Shown piece by piece: positions 1-9,704 of a stretch of 64,000 bases of DNA. The translations under genes and the position numbers were made by a program. The notes below the pieces were generated by a model. That model did not search any database, had not been told where the DNA came from, and was given only the letters and a program-made list of their open reading frames with translations. Origin of the DNA: Telluribacter roseus (GTDB lineage Bacteria; Bacteroidota; Bacteroidia; Cytophagales; Spirosomataceae); NCBI RefSeq assembly GCF_017355915.2, contig NZ_JAFEUV020000005.1:1-64000 (forward strand). Reading direction: 5' to 3'. How positions within the stretch are numbered: the stretch's first letter is position 1; every line of letters starts with the position of its first letter.

Positions 1-261
1 CGCTGCCTTAGAGTAAGGCTAGCATTTTTATGGAGTTTCATAACCAACATAAACTATAAATTTTATACCAAATATTCTATAACCTTAGTAACCAGTACAG
101 TTAGCTATTAGCTTTAAGTATTTAAGAGTTAGGGAGGAGTAGAGTAAGTGAGGGATAAGAAATTGAGTGTTTCAATTTTAAAAATGTTAGTTATTGCACA
201 TAGATAAAGAATCATTTGTCAATGGAGCTAACAGCTAATAACTAACAGCTAACAACTTAAA
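1..261. other. AT-rich intergenic start of window
   Basis: No gene is seen here. The stretch is AT-rich and carries imperfect copies of an AGCTAA/TAGCT-type word near 105-130 (TTAGCTATTAGC) and 225-258 (repeated TAACAGCTAA), just before the first gene. A similar run occurs at 2989-3025. It may be degenerate intergenic repeat DNA, and it presumably also holds the promoter of the AtuA-like gene, but no clear TAnnTTTG element could be assigned. Confidence 0.5.
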
Positions 262-1584
262 ATGAAAGATAAAGTCAGAATTGGTTGTGGAGCCGGATTT
301 TCGGGAGACCGGCTGGAGCCGGCCGTCATACTTGCCGAAAAGGGGGAACTGGATTACCTGGTACTGGAATGTCTGGCTGAGCGGACTATTGCCCTGGCTC
401 AAAAGCGAAAAAGGCAGGATGCCTCTCTGGGATATGATCCTCTTCTTGAGCGACGAATGGAATCTCTGCTGCCGTTACTCAAAAAGAATGGCATCCGGCT
501 CATTACCAATATGGGGGCGGCTAATCCCGTAGCCGCGGCTAATAAAGTATGTGAGATTGCCGATCGGCTCAACCTGTCCGTGACCGTAGCGGCCGTGACC
601 GGCGATGATGTATTCAGTCAGCTGACGGGTGAGGAGACCGCCATAGAAACGGGTAAGCCATTGGCCGATTCGGGACCACTCCTTTCGGCCAATGCGTACC
701 TGGGTACTGACGCTATACTACCCGCCCTAGAGTTGGGAGCCGACGTGATCATTACGGGTCGGGTAGCCGATCCTTCCCTGTTTGTGGCGCCCCTGGTGCA
801 TGAGTTTGGCTGGTCGCTGGATAATTTTGATCAGATAGGTCAGGCCACGGTCATTGGTCACCTGATGGAGTGTGCCGGTCAGTTGACGGGTGGCTACTTT
901 GCCGATCCGGGTAAGAAAGATATACCTGACCTGGCTAATCTGGGGCATCCGTTCGTGGATGTGAGTCAGGATGGCAGGGCGGTTTTTGGAAAGGTGGCGG
1001 GTACCGGCGGAGCTATCCGGCTGGAGACGGCTAAGGAGCAACTCCTGTACGAAGTGATGGACCCCAGCCAGTACTATACCCCCGATGTAGTGGCTGATTT
1101 TACTGGGGTGAAGCTACGGGTAGCAGGCCCCGACCAGGTGGAGGCCACCGGCGGACGAGGATATGGGAAGCCCGAAGAATTAAAAGTAAGCGTCGGGTAT
1201 GGGGCCGGGTACATTGGTGAAGGGGAAATATCCTACGCGGGTTCCAATGCACTGGCACGTGCCCAACTGGCCGGAAGTGTGATCGAGGAGCGACTGAGGG
1301 ACCGCTTTGCTGACCTGCGGGTGGACTATATAGGAAGTACCTCCGTACATCGGACCCAACTGGGTACCTGGCCGGAGCCGTACGAAATCCGGCTACGCGT
1401 AGCGGGTAGAGCGGCTACGGCTGCTGAGGCCGCTTTGGTGGGTGAGGAGGTAGAGGCCCTGTATACCAACGGTCCAGCCGGAGGGGGAGGCGCCCGAAAA
1501 TATGTCCATGAAGTAGTAGGCATTGTATCTACGCTGCTGCCAAGGGAGCAGGTACAGCCGGCACTAACCATTCGAAACGTATGA
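262..1584 (+). CDS. AtuA family (DUF1446) acyl-CoA metabolism protein
   Basis: This 440-residue soluble protein matches the AtuA/DUF1446 family, known from acyclic terpene utilisation in Pseudomonas; the biochemical role of the family is poorly defined. The N-terminus has the typical glycine-rich start (IGCGAGFSGDR, residues 6-16), followed by family segments such as ITNMGAANP and DVIITGRVADPSLF. In Pseudomonas AtuA a C-terminal domain of about 100 residues is fused to this part. Here that domain is a separate downstream gene overlapping by four bases (ATGA), so the two are probably translationally coupled and form one functional unit. The ATG at 262 is the first start and gives a full-length N-terminus. 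Substrate unknown; an acyl-CoA or isoprenoid catabolic role is inferred from the family only. Confidence 0.85.
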   Translation: MKDKVRIGCGAGFSGDRLEPAVILAEKGELDYLVLECLAERTIALAQKRKRQDASLGYDPLLERRMESLLPLLKKNGIRLITNMGAANPVAAANKVCEIADRLNLSVTVAAVTGDDVFSQLTGEETAIETGKPLADSGPLLSANAYLGTDAILPALELGADVIITGRVADPSLFVAPLVHEFGWSLDNFDQIGQATVIGHLMECAGQLTGGYFADPGKKDIPDLANLGHPFVDVSQDGRAVFGKVAGTGGAIRLETAKEQLLYEVMDPSQYYTPDVVADFTGVKLRVAGPDQVEATGGRGYGKPEELKVSVGYGAGYIGEGEISYAGSNALARAQLAGSVIEERLRDRFADLRVDYIGSTSVHRTQLGTWPEPYEIRLRVAGRAATAAEAALVGEEVEALYTNGPAGGGGARKYVHEVVGIVSTLLPREQVQPALTIRNV

Positions 1585-1892
1585 AAAGGAAACTCTACGA
1601 AATAGCCCACAGCCGGGCCGGTGATAAAGGCAATACGTTGGTATTGTCCCTGATCCCGTATAAGGAGGAGGATTACCCACTCCTTAAAGAAAAAGTAACA
1701 GCCGAAGCCGTAAAGACGCATCTGCAGGACATTATAGCGGGCGAAGTAGAGCGTTATGAACTACCCAACCTGCCCGCGCTGCAGTTTGTGTGCAGGCAGG
1801 CCCTGCTGGGTGGTGTAACCACCTCCCTGGCCATGGATACCCATGGTAAGAGCCTGAGCTATGCCTTGCTGGAAATGGAAGTAGAGCCGTAA
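1581..1892 (+). CDS. AtuA-like C-terminal ferredoxin-fold partner protein
   Basis: This 103-residue protein corresponds to the C-terminal AtuA-like domain that other bacteria fuse to AtuA. The opening IAHSRAGDKGN motif (residues 8-18) is characteristic of the family and is followed by a compact alpha/beta domain. It has no signal peptide or membrane segment. Its ATG overlaps the stop codon of the preceding gene by four bases, which argues for a complex with that product. No independent activity can be assigned. Confidence 0.82.
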   Translation: MKRKLYEIAHSRAGDKGNTLVLSLIPYKEEDYPLLKEKVTAEAVKTHLQDIIAGEVERYELPNLPALQFVCRQALLGGVTTSLAMDTHGKSLSYALLEMEVEP

Positions 1893-2023
1893 GCAATAGG
1901 CTTTATGCTTGGTGACTTTCATTTTAAATGAATTCAAATTATAACATAATTTATTTCCACTCATCCTGTTGTTTAGCACGTAGTGGCGGCACTTTAGTAG
2001 CAAAATAGAAGTACAACCTTTTT

Positions 2024-2052
2024 AGCCCCAGCGGGAGGTGCTCCTCCGGGGC
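2024..2052 (+). other. GC-rich hairpin before the esterase gene
   Basis: GCCCC and GGAGG on the left pair with CCTCC and GGGGC on the right around a TGCT loop, with a small internal bulge. It lies 25 bases before the esterase ATG, with no T-run after it. It could be a leader structure affecting translation. A role is not demonstrated. Confidence 0.35.
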
Positions 2053-2076
2053 GGCATTAATCTATTATTTAAGATC

Positions 2077-2952
2077 ATGAAACGTATCAACCCTTACCTG
2101 TTCCTATTCGGATGCCTCCTTTCGCTGACCTCCATGGCGGCCAAAGTAGATACCCTCGACATTCAAAGCCAGAAAATGAACCGGACGCTGAAAGCGGCCG
2201 TGGTACTTCCCGAAAGCTACCAAAGAGCCAGTAAGCCCTACCCGGTGCTGTACCTGCTCCACGGCGGTACCGGAGGTTTCCGCGACTGGCTCACCAAGGT
2301 ACCCGATAAGACGCTGCTGCACCGGATGGCCGATCAGTACAACCTGATCATCGTGACGCCCGACGGAGACCCTACCAGCTACTACTTTGATAGCCCACTG
2401 GTCAAGACCAGTCAGTTTGAAACCTTCATTACCAAAGAGCTGGTGGAAAGAGTTGATAAAAGCTACCGTACCGTGAAAGACAAAAAAGGCCGTTTGATAG
2501 CCGGTTTGTCCATGGGAGGCCACGGGGCTATGTACCTATCGAGCCGCCATCCTGAACTGTACGCTGCGGCTGGAAGTATGAGTGGGGTAATGAATATCAA
2601 CACTGCGACCTGGAGGGTACCTGCCGAGTTTGCAAAATCCCGGGCCGATTATTTTCTGAAGCTGCTGGGCGAGCGCCAGTCGGGTGAGCACCCGTACCCC
2701 GGCTATACCATGGTTACCCTGGTGGATCGGCTCAAAGCCAACGGACTGCCGTTTATCCTGGACATTGGTGTGGATGACTTCCTGATCGATACCAACCGCG
2801 ACCTGCACGCCCGTCTGTTGGCGAACGGGGTACCCCACGACTACATCGAGCGCCCCGGCGCCCATACCTGGGAGTACTGGGAAAACGCCCTGCCTTTCCA
2901 GCTGATGTTCTTCAATAAAATACTAAAAGCAAACGGCGTGGCGGTACAGTAA
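2077..2952 (+). CDS. Secreted esterase, esterase D/feruloyl-esterase-like
   Basis: An alpha/beta hydrolase of the putative esterase family (PF00756) with an N-terminal signal peptide (hydrophobic stretch LFLFGCLLSLTSMAA), so probably periplasmic or secreted. The nucleophile elbow GLSMGGHG is present, a VDDFLID segment may carry the acid, and GAHTWEYW near the C-terminus supplies the histidine. I chose the ATG at 2077 (291 residues) over the upstream GTG at 2038, because the signal peptide begins there and the extra 13 codons overlap a GC-rich hairpin (2024-2052). It lies just upstream of the exported rhamnosidase, which suggests a joint role in degrading acylated plant polysaccharide; that link is inferred. 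Confidence 0.85.
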   Translation: MKRINPYLFLFGCLLSLTSMAAKVDTLDIQSQKMNRTLKAAVVLPESYQRASKPYPVLYLLHGGTGGFRDWLTKVPDKTLLHRMADQYNLIIVTPDGDPTSYYFDSPLVKTSQFETFITKELVERVDKSYRTVKDKKGRLIAGLSMGGHGAMYLSSRHPELYAAAGSMSGVMNINTATWRVPAEFAKSRADYFLKLLGERQSGEHPYPGYTMVTLVDRLKANGLPFILDIGVDDFLIDTNRDLHARLLANGVPHDYIERPGAHTWEYWENALPFQLMFFNKILKANGVAVQ

Positions 2953-3027
2953 TAGTTGATATACTTTATTGACCTGATGCAGGCAAAAAGAGCTAACGCC
3001 TAACCAGCTAATCGCTAAAAGCTATTT

Positions 3028-6000
3028 ATGAAAAGAAGACAGTTTCTTAAAAATACAAGTGCCGCTGGTTTGCTGACCCTGGTTACTCCGGCCGGGATAT
3101 TCCAGACCCTACGCCATACAGCAAACCTGAGTCTGGAAGAAAGCTTTGTCAATCCGCCCGTGTCGGCCCGTCCGCATACCTGGTGGCACTGGATGAACGG
3201 CAACGTCACCAAGGAAGGGATTACCCTTGACCTTGAGGCCATGCAACGCGTGGGAATCGGGGGCTTCCAGAACTTTGATGCCGGTACCGGTATTCCCGAA
3301 GGTCCCATCAAGTACCTGAGTCCCGAGTGGCTGGAGCTGAAGAAGCACGCCATTCGGGAGGCGGATCGCCTGGGACTGGAGTTTACGATGCACAACTGTC
3401 CCGGCTGGTCGTCGAGCGGTGGTCCCTGGATTACGCCGGAGCTATCCATGCAGCAGATCACCTGGAGTGAAGCCGGGGTGAAAGGAGGAAGTACAACTAA
3501 AGTGGGCCTGCCGCAGCCCTTTACCAACCTCAACTTCTACCGGGATATAGCCGTGCTGGCTTTTCCGGCCCTGAAAGGCGGGGCGGACCTGGTTACGCAA
3601 CTGAGGAGTGCCAGTAGCAGCAAAGGAGCCATTGACCTGAAACAATGGGCGAACCTGGATCAGCAGGGCATAGCTGTTCCCAAGGGTTCAGGTGATCAGC
3701 CAGGCTTTATACTGTTGGAGTTTAAAGAACCTTACGAAGTACGCTCGCTGTCCTTTATCGCAACGGTCGCGGCTGGAGGAGGCTTTGGTGGCCCCGGAGG
3801 GGGTATCACGCTGGAGGCTTCTGACAATGGTACTCAGTACAGTAAGGTTGCTACCATTTCCAATGGTCAGCAGCTACTCCGCTCCACCGGCGAAGCCTTT
3901 TTTGCGGCGGATCTACCGGCTACGAAGGCCCGCTTTTTCCGCCTGTCGGCACCGGATGAGAAGCAGTACCGGCAGATCCGTTTTTCGGGCGCGGCTCGTC
4001 TGGACGATTGGCTGAAGAAGGCGAACTACCGCTTCACGGGTAGTGGAGTAACGGAGAAGTTGAGTGATGGTGCCGAGGTAGCGGGCTCAGTGATCCGGCC
4101 GGAATCCATTGTAGACGTTACGCAGTACATGGATAAGAACGGGGTACTCAACTGGAAGGCTCCCGCGGGTGACTGGACGGTCATGCGTATAGGCTATACC
4201 TCCATGGGTACCCTCAACCGCTCTGCTCCTGATACGGGCGTAGGACTGGAATGCGATAAGTACAGCGCGGAGGCCATTGAGTTTCATTTCAACAAAATGA
4301 TGGAGAGCCTGCTGCCCACGCTACGCCCGCTGGGAGCCAAGGGTAAGGTAGGCCTCTTGATCGATAGTTACGAGGTAGGTATGCAGAACTGGACGCCCCA
4401 GTTCCGGCCCGAATTTCAGCGGCGCATGGGCTATGACCTCATCAAGTACCTGCCCGCTATGACCGGACGTATCGTAGGTAGTGTAGACCAGACGAACCGC
4501 TTCCTGTGGGACCTGCGTCGCTCGCAGGCCGACCTGATGGCCGACAACTACTACGGTAAGTTTACGGACCTCTGCCATAAGAATAACATCATCTCCTACA
4601 CGCAGCCCTACGACCGCGGGCCCATGGAGGAGATGCAGATAGGCTCCCGTATTGATACCATGGTAGGAGAGTTCTGGAACAGCCTGTCGGCCATTTTTCA
4701 GAACAATTGGACCATGCGCCGGACCATGAAGCTATCGGCCTCCATTGCTCACGTCAACGGTCAGAAAGTAGTGGGAGCCGAATCCTTTACCGGTGAGCCT
4801 GAGTCGGCTCGCTGGCAGGAGTACCCCTTTGCTCTCAAAGGCCTGGGAGATAAAAAAATGACAGAAGGGCTCAACCGTTTCGTCTTCCACCGCTTTGCGC
4901 ACCAGCCGCACCCAACTGCCAAGCCCGGTATGACCATGGGCCCCTGGGGTATCCACTTCGATCGCACCAATACCTGGTGGGAGCCGGGCAAGGCCTGGCT
5001 TACCTACCTGACGCGCTGCCAAAGCCTACTTCAGCAGGGGCTGTTCGTGGCGGACCTGGCTTACTATACCGGCGAACATCCGAACGGCTACACTGAGGTG
5101 AGTCCGGAGGAGTTAGATCCCAAGCCACTGGCCGGATTTGACTATGATGTGATCAATACGGAGACCATCATGAGGCGGGGTAGCGTAAAGGACGGGCGCC
5201 TTACCCTGCCCGATGGCATGAGCTATCGCATCCTGATTCTCCAGAACCAACAGGGTATGCAGCTAAGTCTGCTGCGCAAGTTACGCGATATGGTTGGTCA
5301 GGGGCTGGTACTGTACGGGCCCAGGCCTGAGGCAATTCTGGGCTTGAAAGGAGCTAAACAGGAGGAGCGAACTGCCTTTGAGCAGATTACCAATGAACTT
5401 TGGGGCTCCGACGCTGGTACTACTGCACAGGGGCATAGCGTGGGTAGTGGTAAAGTATTCTGGGGGCAGCCTATTCAGGCGGTACTGTATGCCGTTGGCC
5501 TCAAGCCTGACTTTACCTACTCGTCGCTCTCCGGTGATGCACCAGTTTCGTACATCCATCGCCGCATCGGGGAGGCGGATGTGTACTTCATCGCCAACCA
5601 ACGCCGAACGCAGGAAGACCTGGTATGTTCGTTCCGGGTAACAGGAAGACAGCCGGAACTATGGGATGCCGATACGGGAAAGACAACTACAGTACCTGTA
5701 TTCGAGCAGAAAGCCGGGGAGACTAGTGTACCCGTACAGCTAGGTCCCTACGGTTCAGCCTTCGTGGTGTTTCGATCACCGGCGCCGGCTACCTACCTGC
5801 AGGCAGTGCAGCACAACACCGATAAGGTGCCGGCGCTGGGTACCAGTCCGTTCCCCCACATGCCCCGTCAACTCTACCATGAGCGGGCCAATACGTTTAC
5901 CATGCACTTCTGGGCCAAGCCGGAGTTTAACGCCATGCTCAATCCCCGCGGCTTCCTGGAAAATATTCCCAACCCCTGGACCGACTACTATGCCGTTTAT

Positions 6001-7122
6001 CCGGCAGCGGGGGAGGAGCTCTACGGCAAGGGCTACGCCACGGCCGGTGTGGCGGTAGGTCGTAACGGTGTGGCCGTTTGGGAGAATGGGTCGGGTGTGC
6101 CTGTATTTACGCTGGCCGCTCTGGCTTCTATTTCGGGCTGGAGTCACATAGCTGTGGTGTATTCGGAGGGAGTACCTTCGGTGTGGGTCAACGGCCACCT
6201 GATTGAGAAGGGTAAAAAGTCTGAAAACAACGTAGTGCCCGGTATGGGACTGGCTTTCCAGGCCGAAGGCGCTTCGTACTACAACGGCGATATGACGGAG
6301 CCGGAACTTAATAGATTCGCTTTGGGGGAGGCTGAACTCAGGCAACTGGCTGCTAAGCAACCACCCGTTCGGAATGAGTTGCCCGTGGTGCAGGTCAGTG
6401 GTGGAGCCAGGCCTTCCCTGCTGTTCTGGCAGGACGGACTCTACACACTCCGGACCCATACCGGACAGAGAAGTTCCGTTCACATTAAGGCACTACCGAA
6501 GCCACAGGTGCTATCGGGTCCTTGGCGAATCTCCTTCCCACCGGATCTGGGTGCTCCCGCGCAAATAACGCTTCCCGAGCTGCAGTCGCTCCATAAACAC
6601 GAGCAGGCAGGAGTGAAGTACTTCTCCGGTACGGCTACTTATACAAAGCAATTTGAAATACCGGCCAGTACGCTAGTAGCTGGTGCGAATGAGAAGCGCC
6701 GGATCTTCATGGATCTGGGGCAGGTAGAGGTGATCGCCGAAGTGAATGTAAACGGAAAGGATCTGGGGACGCTCTGGAAGCGGCCTTACCGGGTGGATAT
6801 AACGGATGCGGTACGGGCCGGATCTAATACCGTAGAAATCAAAGTAACTAATCAGTGGCCCAACCGCCTGATCGGCGATGAGCAGCAGCCCGACACGGTG
6901 AAATATTCATCGGGAGGAGCGGGGCCTTTTGGAGCCTTATCCATTGGAGCCATCCAGGAGCTGCCGGACTGGTACAAGCAGGGTAAACCCAAGCCCAATA
7001 ACGGCCGCGTAGCCTTTACTACCTGGAAGCACTATACCAAAGATTCGCCCCTGCTGGAGGCTGGTCTGATAGGTCCGGTACAGGTGATCACGGTGGTAGA
7101 GAAGCCGGTGGTGTTGGCGTAG
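3028..7122 (+). CDS. Exported GH106-type alpha-L-rhamnosidase
   Basis: A very large (1364 aa) glycoside hydrolase matching the GH106 rhamnosidase family (PF17132). It starts with a Tat-like signal (MKRRQFLK... then a hydrophobic stretch), pointing to folded export. The family N-terminus [13 protein letters not shown] (about residues 49-61) and the [15 protein letters not shown] segment (about 120-135) are typical. Residues about 955-1090 look like a concanavalin/LamG-type lectin insertion ([10 protein letters not shown] ... [12 protein letters not shown] ... VWVNGHLI), and the C-terminus is a beta-sandwich ending in the family [16 protein letters not shown] motif. Such enzymes remove rhamnose from pectin (rhamnogalacturonan) or glycosides in the periplasm. 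No SusCD pair is adjacent, so this is not a canonical polysaccharide utilisation locus. The substrate is inferred from the family. Confidence 0.85.
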   Translation: MKRRQFLKNTSAAGLLTLVTPAGIFQTLRHTANLSLEESFVNPPVSARPHTWWHWMNGNVTKEGITLDLEAMQRVGIGGFQNFDAGTGIPEGPIKYLSPEWLELKKHAIREADRLGLEFTMHNCPGWSSSGGPWITPELSMQQITWSEAGVKGGSTTKVGLPQPFTNLNFYRDIAVLAFPALKGGADLVTQLRSASSSKGAIDLKQWANLDQQGIAVPKGSGDQPGFILLEFKEPYEVRSLSFIATVAAGGGFGGPGGGITLEASDNGTQYSKVATISNGQQLLRSTGEAFFAADLPATKARFFRLSAPDEKQYRQIRFSGAARLDDWLKKANYRFTGSGVTEKLSDGAEVAGSVIRPESIVDVTQYMDKNGVLNWKAPAGDWTVMRIGYTSMGTLNRSAPDTGVGLECDKYSAEAIEFHFNKMMESLLPTLRPLGAKGKVGLLIDSYEVGMQNWTPQFRPEFQRRMGYDLIKYLPAMTGRIVGSVDQTNRFLWDLRRSQADLMADNYYGKFTDLCHKNNIISYTQPYDRGPMEEMQIGSRIDTMVGEFWNSLSAIFQNNWTMRRTMKLSASIAHVNGQKVVGAESFTGEPESARWQEYPFALKGLGDKKMTEGLNRFVFHRFAHQPHPTAKPGMTMGPWGIHFDRTNTWWEPGKAWLTYLTRCQSLLQQGLFVADLAYYTGEHPNGYTEVSPEELDPKPLAGFDYDVINTETIMRRGSVKDGRLTLPDGMSYRILILQNQQGMQLSLLRKLRDMVGQGLVLYGPRPEAILGLKGAKQEERTAFEQITNELWGSDAGTTAQGHSVGSGKVFWGQPIQAVLYAVGLKPDFTYSSLSGDAPVSYIHRRIGEADVYFIANQRRTQEDLVCSFRVTGRQPELWDADTGKTTTVPVFEQKAGETSVPVQLGPYGSAFVVFRSPAPATYLQAVQHNTDKVPALGTSPFPHMPRQLYHERANTFTMHFWAKPEFNAMLNPRGFLENIPNPWTDYYAVYPAAGEELYGKGYATAGVAVGRNGVAVWENGSGVPVFTLAALASISGWSHIAVVYSEGVPSVWVNGHLIEKGKKSENNVVPGMGLAFQAEGASYYNGDMTEPELNRFALGEAELRQLAAKQPPVRNELPVVQVSGGARPSLLFWQDGLYTLRTHTGQRSSVHIKALPKPQVLSGPWRISFPPDLGAPAQITLPELQSLHKHEQAGVKYFSGTATYTKQFEIPASTLVAGANEKRRIFMDLGQVEVIAEVNVNGKDLGTLWKRPYRVDITDAVRAGSNTVEIKVTNQWPNRLIGDEQQPDTVKYSSGGAGPFGALSIGAIQELPDWYKQGKPKPNNGRVAFTTWKHYTKDSPLLEAGLIGPVQVITVVEKPVVLA

Positions 7123-7143
7123 ATTATTCATAGTTATCAGAAT

Positions 7144-7193
7144 AAATCAGAAAGGGCAGTAGTATCAACCTGATACACTGCCCTTTCTGATTT
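7144..7193. terminator. Bidirectional terminator between rhamnosidase and selO
   Basis: A 17-bp perfect stem (outer arms 7144-7160 and 7177-7193, core AGAAAGGGCAGT/ACTGCCCTTTCT) is extended by an inner GTATCA/TGATAC stem. It sits between two convergent genes, with A-rich and T-rich flanks suitable for termination in both directions. Confidence 0.85.
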
Positions 7194-7210
7194 ACGTAAA
7201 TTTCTATCCC

Positions 7211-8776
7211 TTACGAGCTGCACGACAGCATGGAGCAGCCCGCTTTCTGACTAGCCCAGTCGGGACGCTTGGCGAAGAACTCATCGAAGTTCCTTGAGTA
7301 GGGATCCTTCATCGCCTGCTGTAATTTGACAAACAGTTGATCATCGCCCTTTTCCAGCCCTTCGATAGCCTGATGGAGCAGGTAGTTGCGGAGGATGAAG
7401 CGTGGATTGCTCTTTCTCATCAATTCCTGCGACTCCTCTCGCGTACAGGAATTAGCCTCTATCCGCTCCCAGTATGCTTTTAGGGTGTTGAACAGCAGCT
7501 CCCGGTCAGTAGCCTTGGGCTCACGGTAGTAGCTCTCCCTGAAATGCTCCACTACCTGCTGCTCCGATTCTACCGCTGTGAGATCCATAAGTAGCTGGAA
7601 GAAAATCGCCATATCGGGCTTGAGGGTAGTCAGTACTTTCTCTACCTCACCGATCAGCTCTTTATCCTCTTCCCGAAGCTCATCCAGTCCCAGCTTGTTC
7701 GCCATCATGACGTAGAACTTGCCGTAGAACAGGTCACGGTACCCATCCAGAACTTCCTGTAAGGGCTGAGTATTCTCCTGATACAGCGGCGCAATGGCAC
7801 TGGCCAGACAACCCAAGTTCCAGTAGGCAATGCTATGCTGGCGACCAAAGGCGTAACGGCGGCCCGGCAGGTCGGTGGTATTGGGCGTAAAGTTAGGATC
7901 GTAGTCGTCCAGGAACGAGTACGGACCGTAGTCAATAGTCAGTCCCAGGATGGACATATTATCGGTGTTCATCACCCCGTGTACAAAGCCCACCCGTAGC
8001 CACTCCACCATCAGGCCAGCAGTGCGCTCCACTACTTCTCTGAACCAGGCGGTGACGCGCTCAATACCTTCGCCCTGGATGTGTGGGTAGTAGCGGCTGA
8101 TGGTCCAGTCAACCAGCTTTTGCAGGTTTTCGTCCTCCTGGCGGGAGGCCAGCATCTCGAAGTTACCGAAGCGCAGGAAGCTCGGCGCTACGCGCATCAC
8201 GATGGCTCCCGGCTCCATGGCTGCATTGCCGTTATAGAACATATCTCGTAGTACCTGATCACCTGTACTGACCAGACTCAGCGCCCGGGTAGTAGGTACG
8301 CCCAGGTAGTGCATGGCCTCGCTCATAAGGTACTCCCGCACCGACGACCGCAGCACCGCCCGGCCATCGGCCCGGCGTGAATAGGGGGTAGGTCCGGCAC
8401 CTTTTAGCTGAAGTTCATAGGAGGTACCAATAGGAGCTACCCACTCGCCCAGTGTAATAGCCCTACCGTCGCCCAACTGACCGGCCCAGTTACCAAACTG
8501 GTGCCCGGCGTAGCAGGCGGCATAGGAGTACATAGTGGGGGTGACAAGATTACCGGCGAGTACGGCTACTTCTTCATCGGTGGTAGGCTTTTCTACGCCC
8601 AGCTCCTGAGCCAGTTCATCCGACCAGGCTAGTAGTTTGGGATTACTAACGGGCGTAGGTACCGCCTTGCTGTATAGCACACCAGGCGTTTGCCGGGGGC
8701 GGAGGTTGCCGCTTTCATCACCGGGGAACTCTTCTACAAATTGTTTTTTGTATGTATGTGAAACCAGATTCTGCAT
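7211..8776 (-). CDS. selO: SelO/YdiU family protein adenylyltransferase
   Basis: This pseudokinase-fold protein belongs to the SelO (UPF0061/YdiU) family, which transfers AMP from ATP to Ser/Thr/Tyr of target proteins in redox stress. Family signatures include YAACYAGHQFGNWAGQLGDGR (YAGHQFG core), the lysine-containing QLKGAGPTPYSRRADGRAVLRSS region, and GFVHGVMNTDNMSILG, which holds the catalytic HGVMNTDN loop. The C-terminus ends in a Cys-rich CSMLSCSS, matching the conserved redox Cys tail of bacterial SelO. The start at 8776 (MQNLVSHTYKK) fits the family length best; an in-frame ATG at 8806 would add ten residues. Single gene, convergent with the rhamnosidase. Confidence 0.92.
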   Translation of the reverse strand: MQNLVSHTYKKQFVEEFPGDESGNLRPRQTPGVLYSKAVPTPVSNPKLLAWSDELAQELGVEKPTTDEEVAVLAGNLVTPTMYSYAACYAGHQFGNWAGQLGDGRAITLGEWVAPIGTSYELQLKGAGPTPYSRRADGRAVLRSSVREYLMSEAMHYLGVPTTRALSLVSTGDQVLRDMFYNGNAAMEPGAIVMRVAPSFLRFGNFEMLASRQEDENLQKLVDWTISRYYPHIQGEGIERVTAWFREVVERTAGLMVEWLRVGFVHGVMNTDNMSILGLTIDYGPYSFLDDYDPNFTPNTTDLPGRRYAFGRQHSIAYWNLGCLASAIAPLYQENTQPLQEVLDGYRDLFYGKFYVMMANKLGLDELREEDKELIGEVEKVLTTLKPDMAIFFQLLMDLTAVESEQQVVEHFRESYYREPKATDRELLFNTLKAYWERIEANSCTREESQELMRKSNPRFILRNYLLHQAIEGLEKGDDQLFVKLQQAMKDPYSRNFDEFFAKRPDWASQKAGCSMLSCSS

Positions 8777-8979
8777 CAGTTTATCATTTAAATTTCTGGG
8801 GTACAATACCTATCATCAGGTACCGTACCTACTATTTATTTAACAACAATTCTACTATAAAGATTTAGTGCCAAAGGAATATACGCGATGACCTGCCCAA
8901 AAGGAAGGAGCCGTGTAAGGGGCTGGCATCAGAATTATGGAAGGTATATGAATAACTGTAATCAGAGAAAGGAGAATCT

Positions 8980-9684
8980 ATGATCACCAATCGGGATACT
9001 TATACTACGGGGCGTCTTACGGCCAGACCGCCTCAATCTACTACTAAAGATACCTGGACAGCGGGAGTACAGCCTCTTGATCTGGATGGGGACAAGGATG
9101 GATTAGTCTATGTTCCTAAAGGCTATCGTCCTGATCGCCCGGCTGCGCTGGCTCTCATGCTGCACGGGGCTGGAGGCATTGCCGAACACGGGCTGTCGTA
9201 CCTGAGAAGCTATGCCGACGACAATAACATCCTGCTGATAGCACCGGCCTCACGGTCTTCAACTTGGGATATTATATCATTCAATACCTTTGGGCCGGAC
9301 GTGCTTTTTATTGATCAGGCGCTGAATCTGGCTTTTGAACGGTATGCCATCAATCCCGAGCACATGGCTATTGGTGGCTTCTCCGATGGAGCCTCTTACT
9401 CCCTGAGTCTGGGCCTGACCAATGGTGATCTGTTTACGCACATCATTGCTTTTTCACCCGGTTTCGTTCATACCAAAGAAAAGGTCGGCCAGCCTTCGAT
9501 ATTTATTTCGCACGGTACTCAGGATCCCATACTTCCCATTGATCCCTGTAGCAGGCGGGTGGTACCACAGCTGAGGCGGCAGGGCTACGACACGAGCTAT
9601 ATCGAATTTGCTGGTAAGCATGAGATTCCCCATAACCTCTCAGAGCGAAGTATCCACTGGTTTATACGAGGAGGACTGGACTAA
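8980..9684 (+). CDS. Phospholipase/carboxylesterase-like alpha/beta hydrolase
   Basis: A 234-residue cytoplasmic alpha/beta hydrolase. It has the oxyanion region LMLHGAGG, the nucleophile elbow GGFSDGASYSL (Ser of GFSDG), the acid in SHGTQDPILP and the histidine in AGKHEIP. This is the arrangement of the phospholipase/carboxylesterase and polyhydroxybutyrate-depolymerase-like groups. No signal peptide. The stop codon lies inside a palindrome shared with the convergent downstream gene. Substrate unknown. Confidence 0.82.
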   Translation: MITNRDTYTTGRLTARPPQSTTKDTWTAGVQPLDLDGDKDGLVYVPKGYRPDRPAALALMLHGAGGIAEHGLSYLRSYADDNNILLIAPASRSSTWDIISFNTFGPDVLFIDQALNLAFERYAINPEHMAIGGFSDGASYSLSLGLTNGDLFTHIIAFSPGFVHTKEKVGQPSIFISHGTQDPILPIDPCSRRVVPQLRRQGYDTSYIEFAGKHEIPHNLSERSIHWFIRGGLD

Positions 9685-9704
9685 GCTGATCACTCAGCTT
9701 AGTC
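9679..9704. terminator. Hairpin spanning both convergent stop codons
   Basis: GACTAAGCTGA (9679-9689) and TCAGCTTAGTC (9694-9704) form a perfect 11-bp stem with a four-base loop. The left arm contains the TAA of the hydrolase gene and the right arm reaches the TAG of the convergent C26 gene. T-runs are weak, so termination is likely but not certain. Confidence 0.6.
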
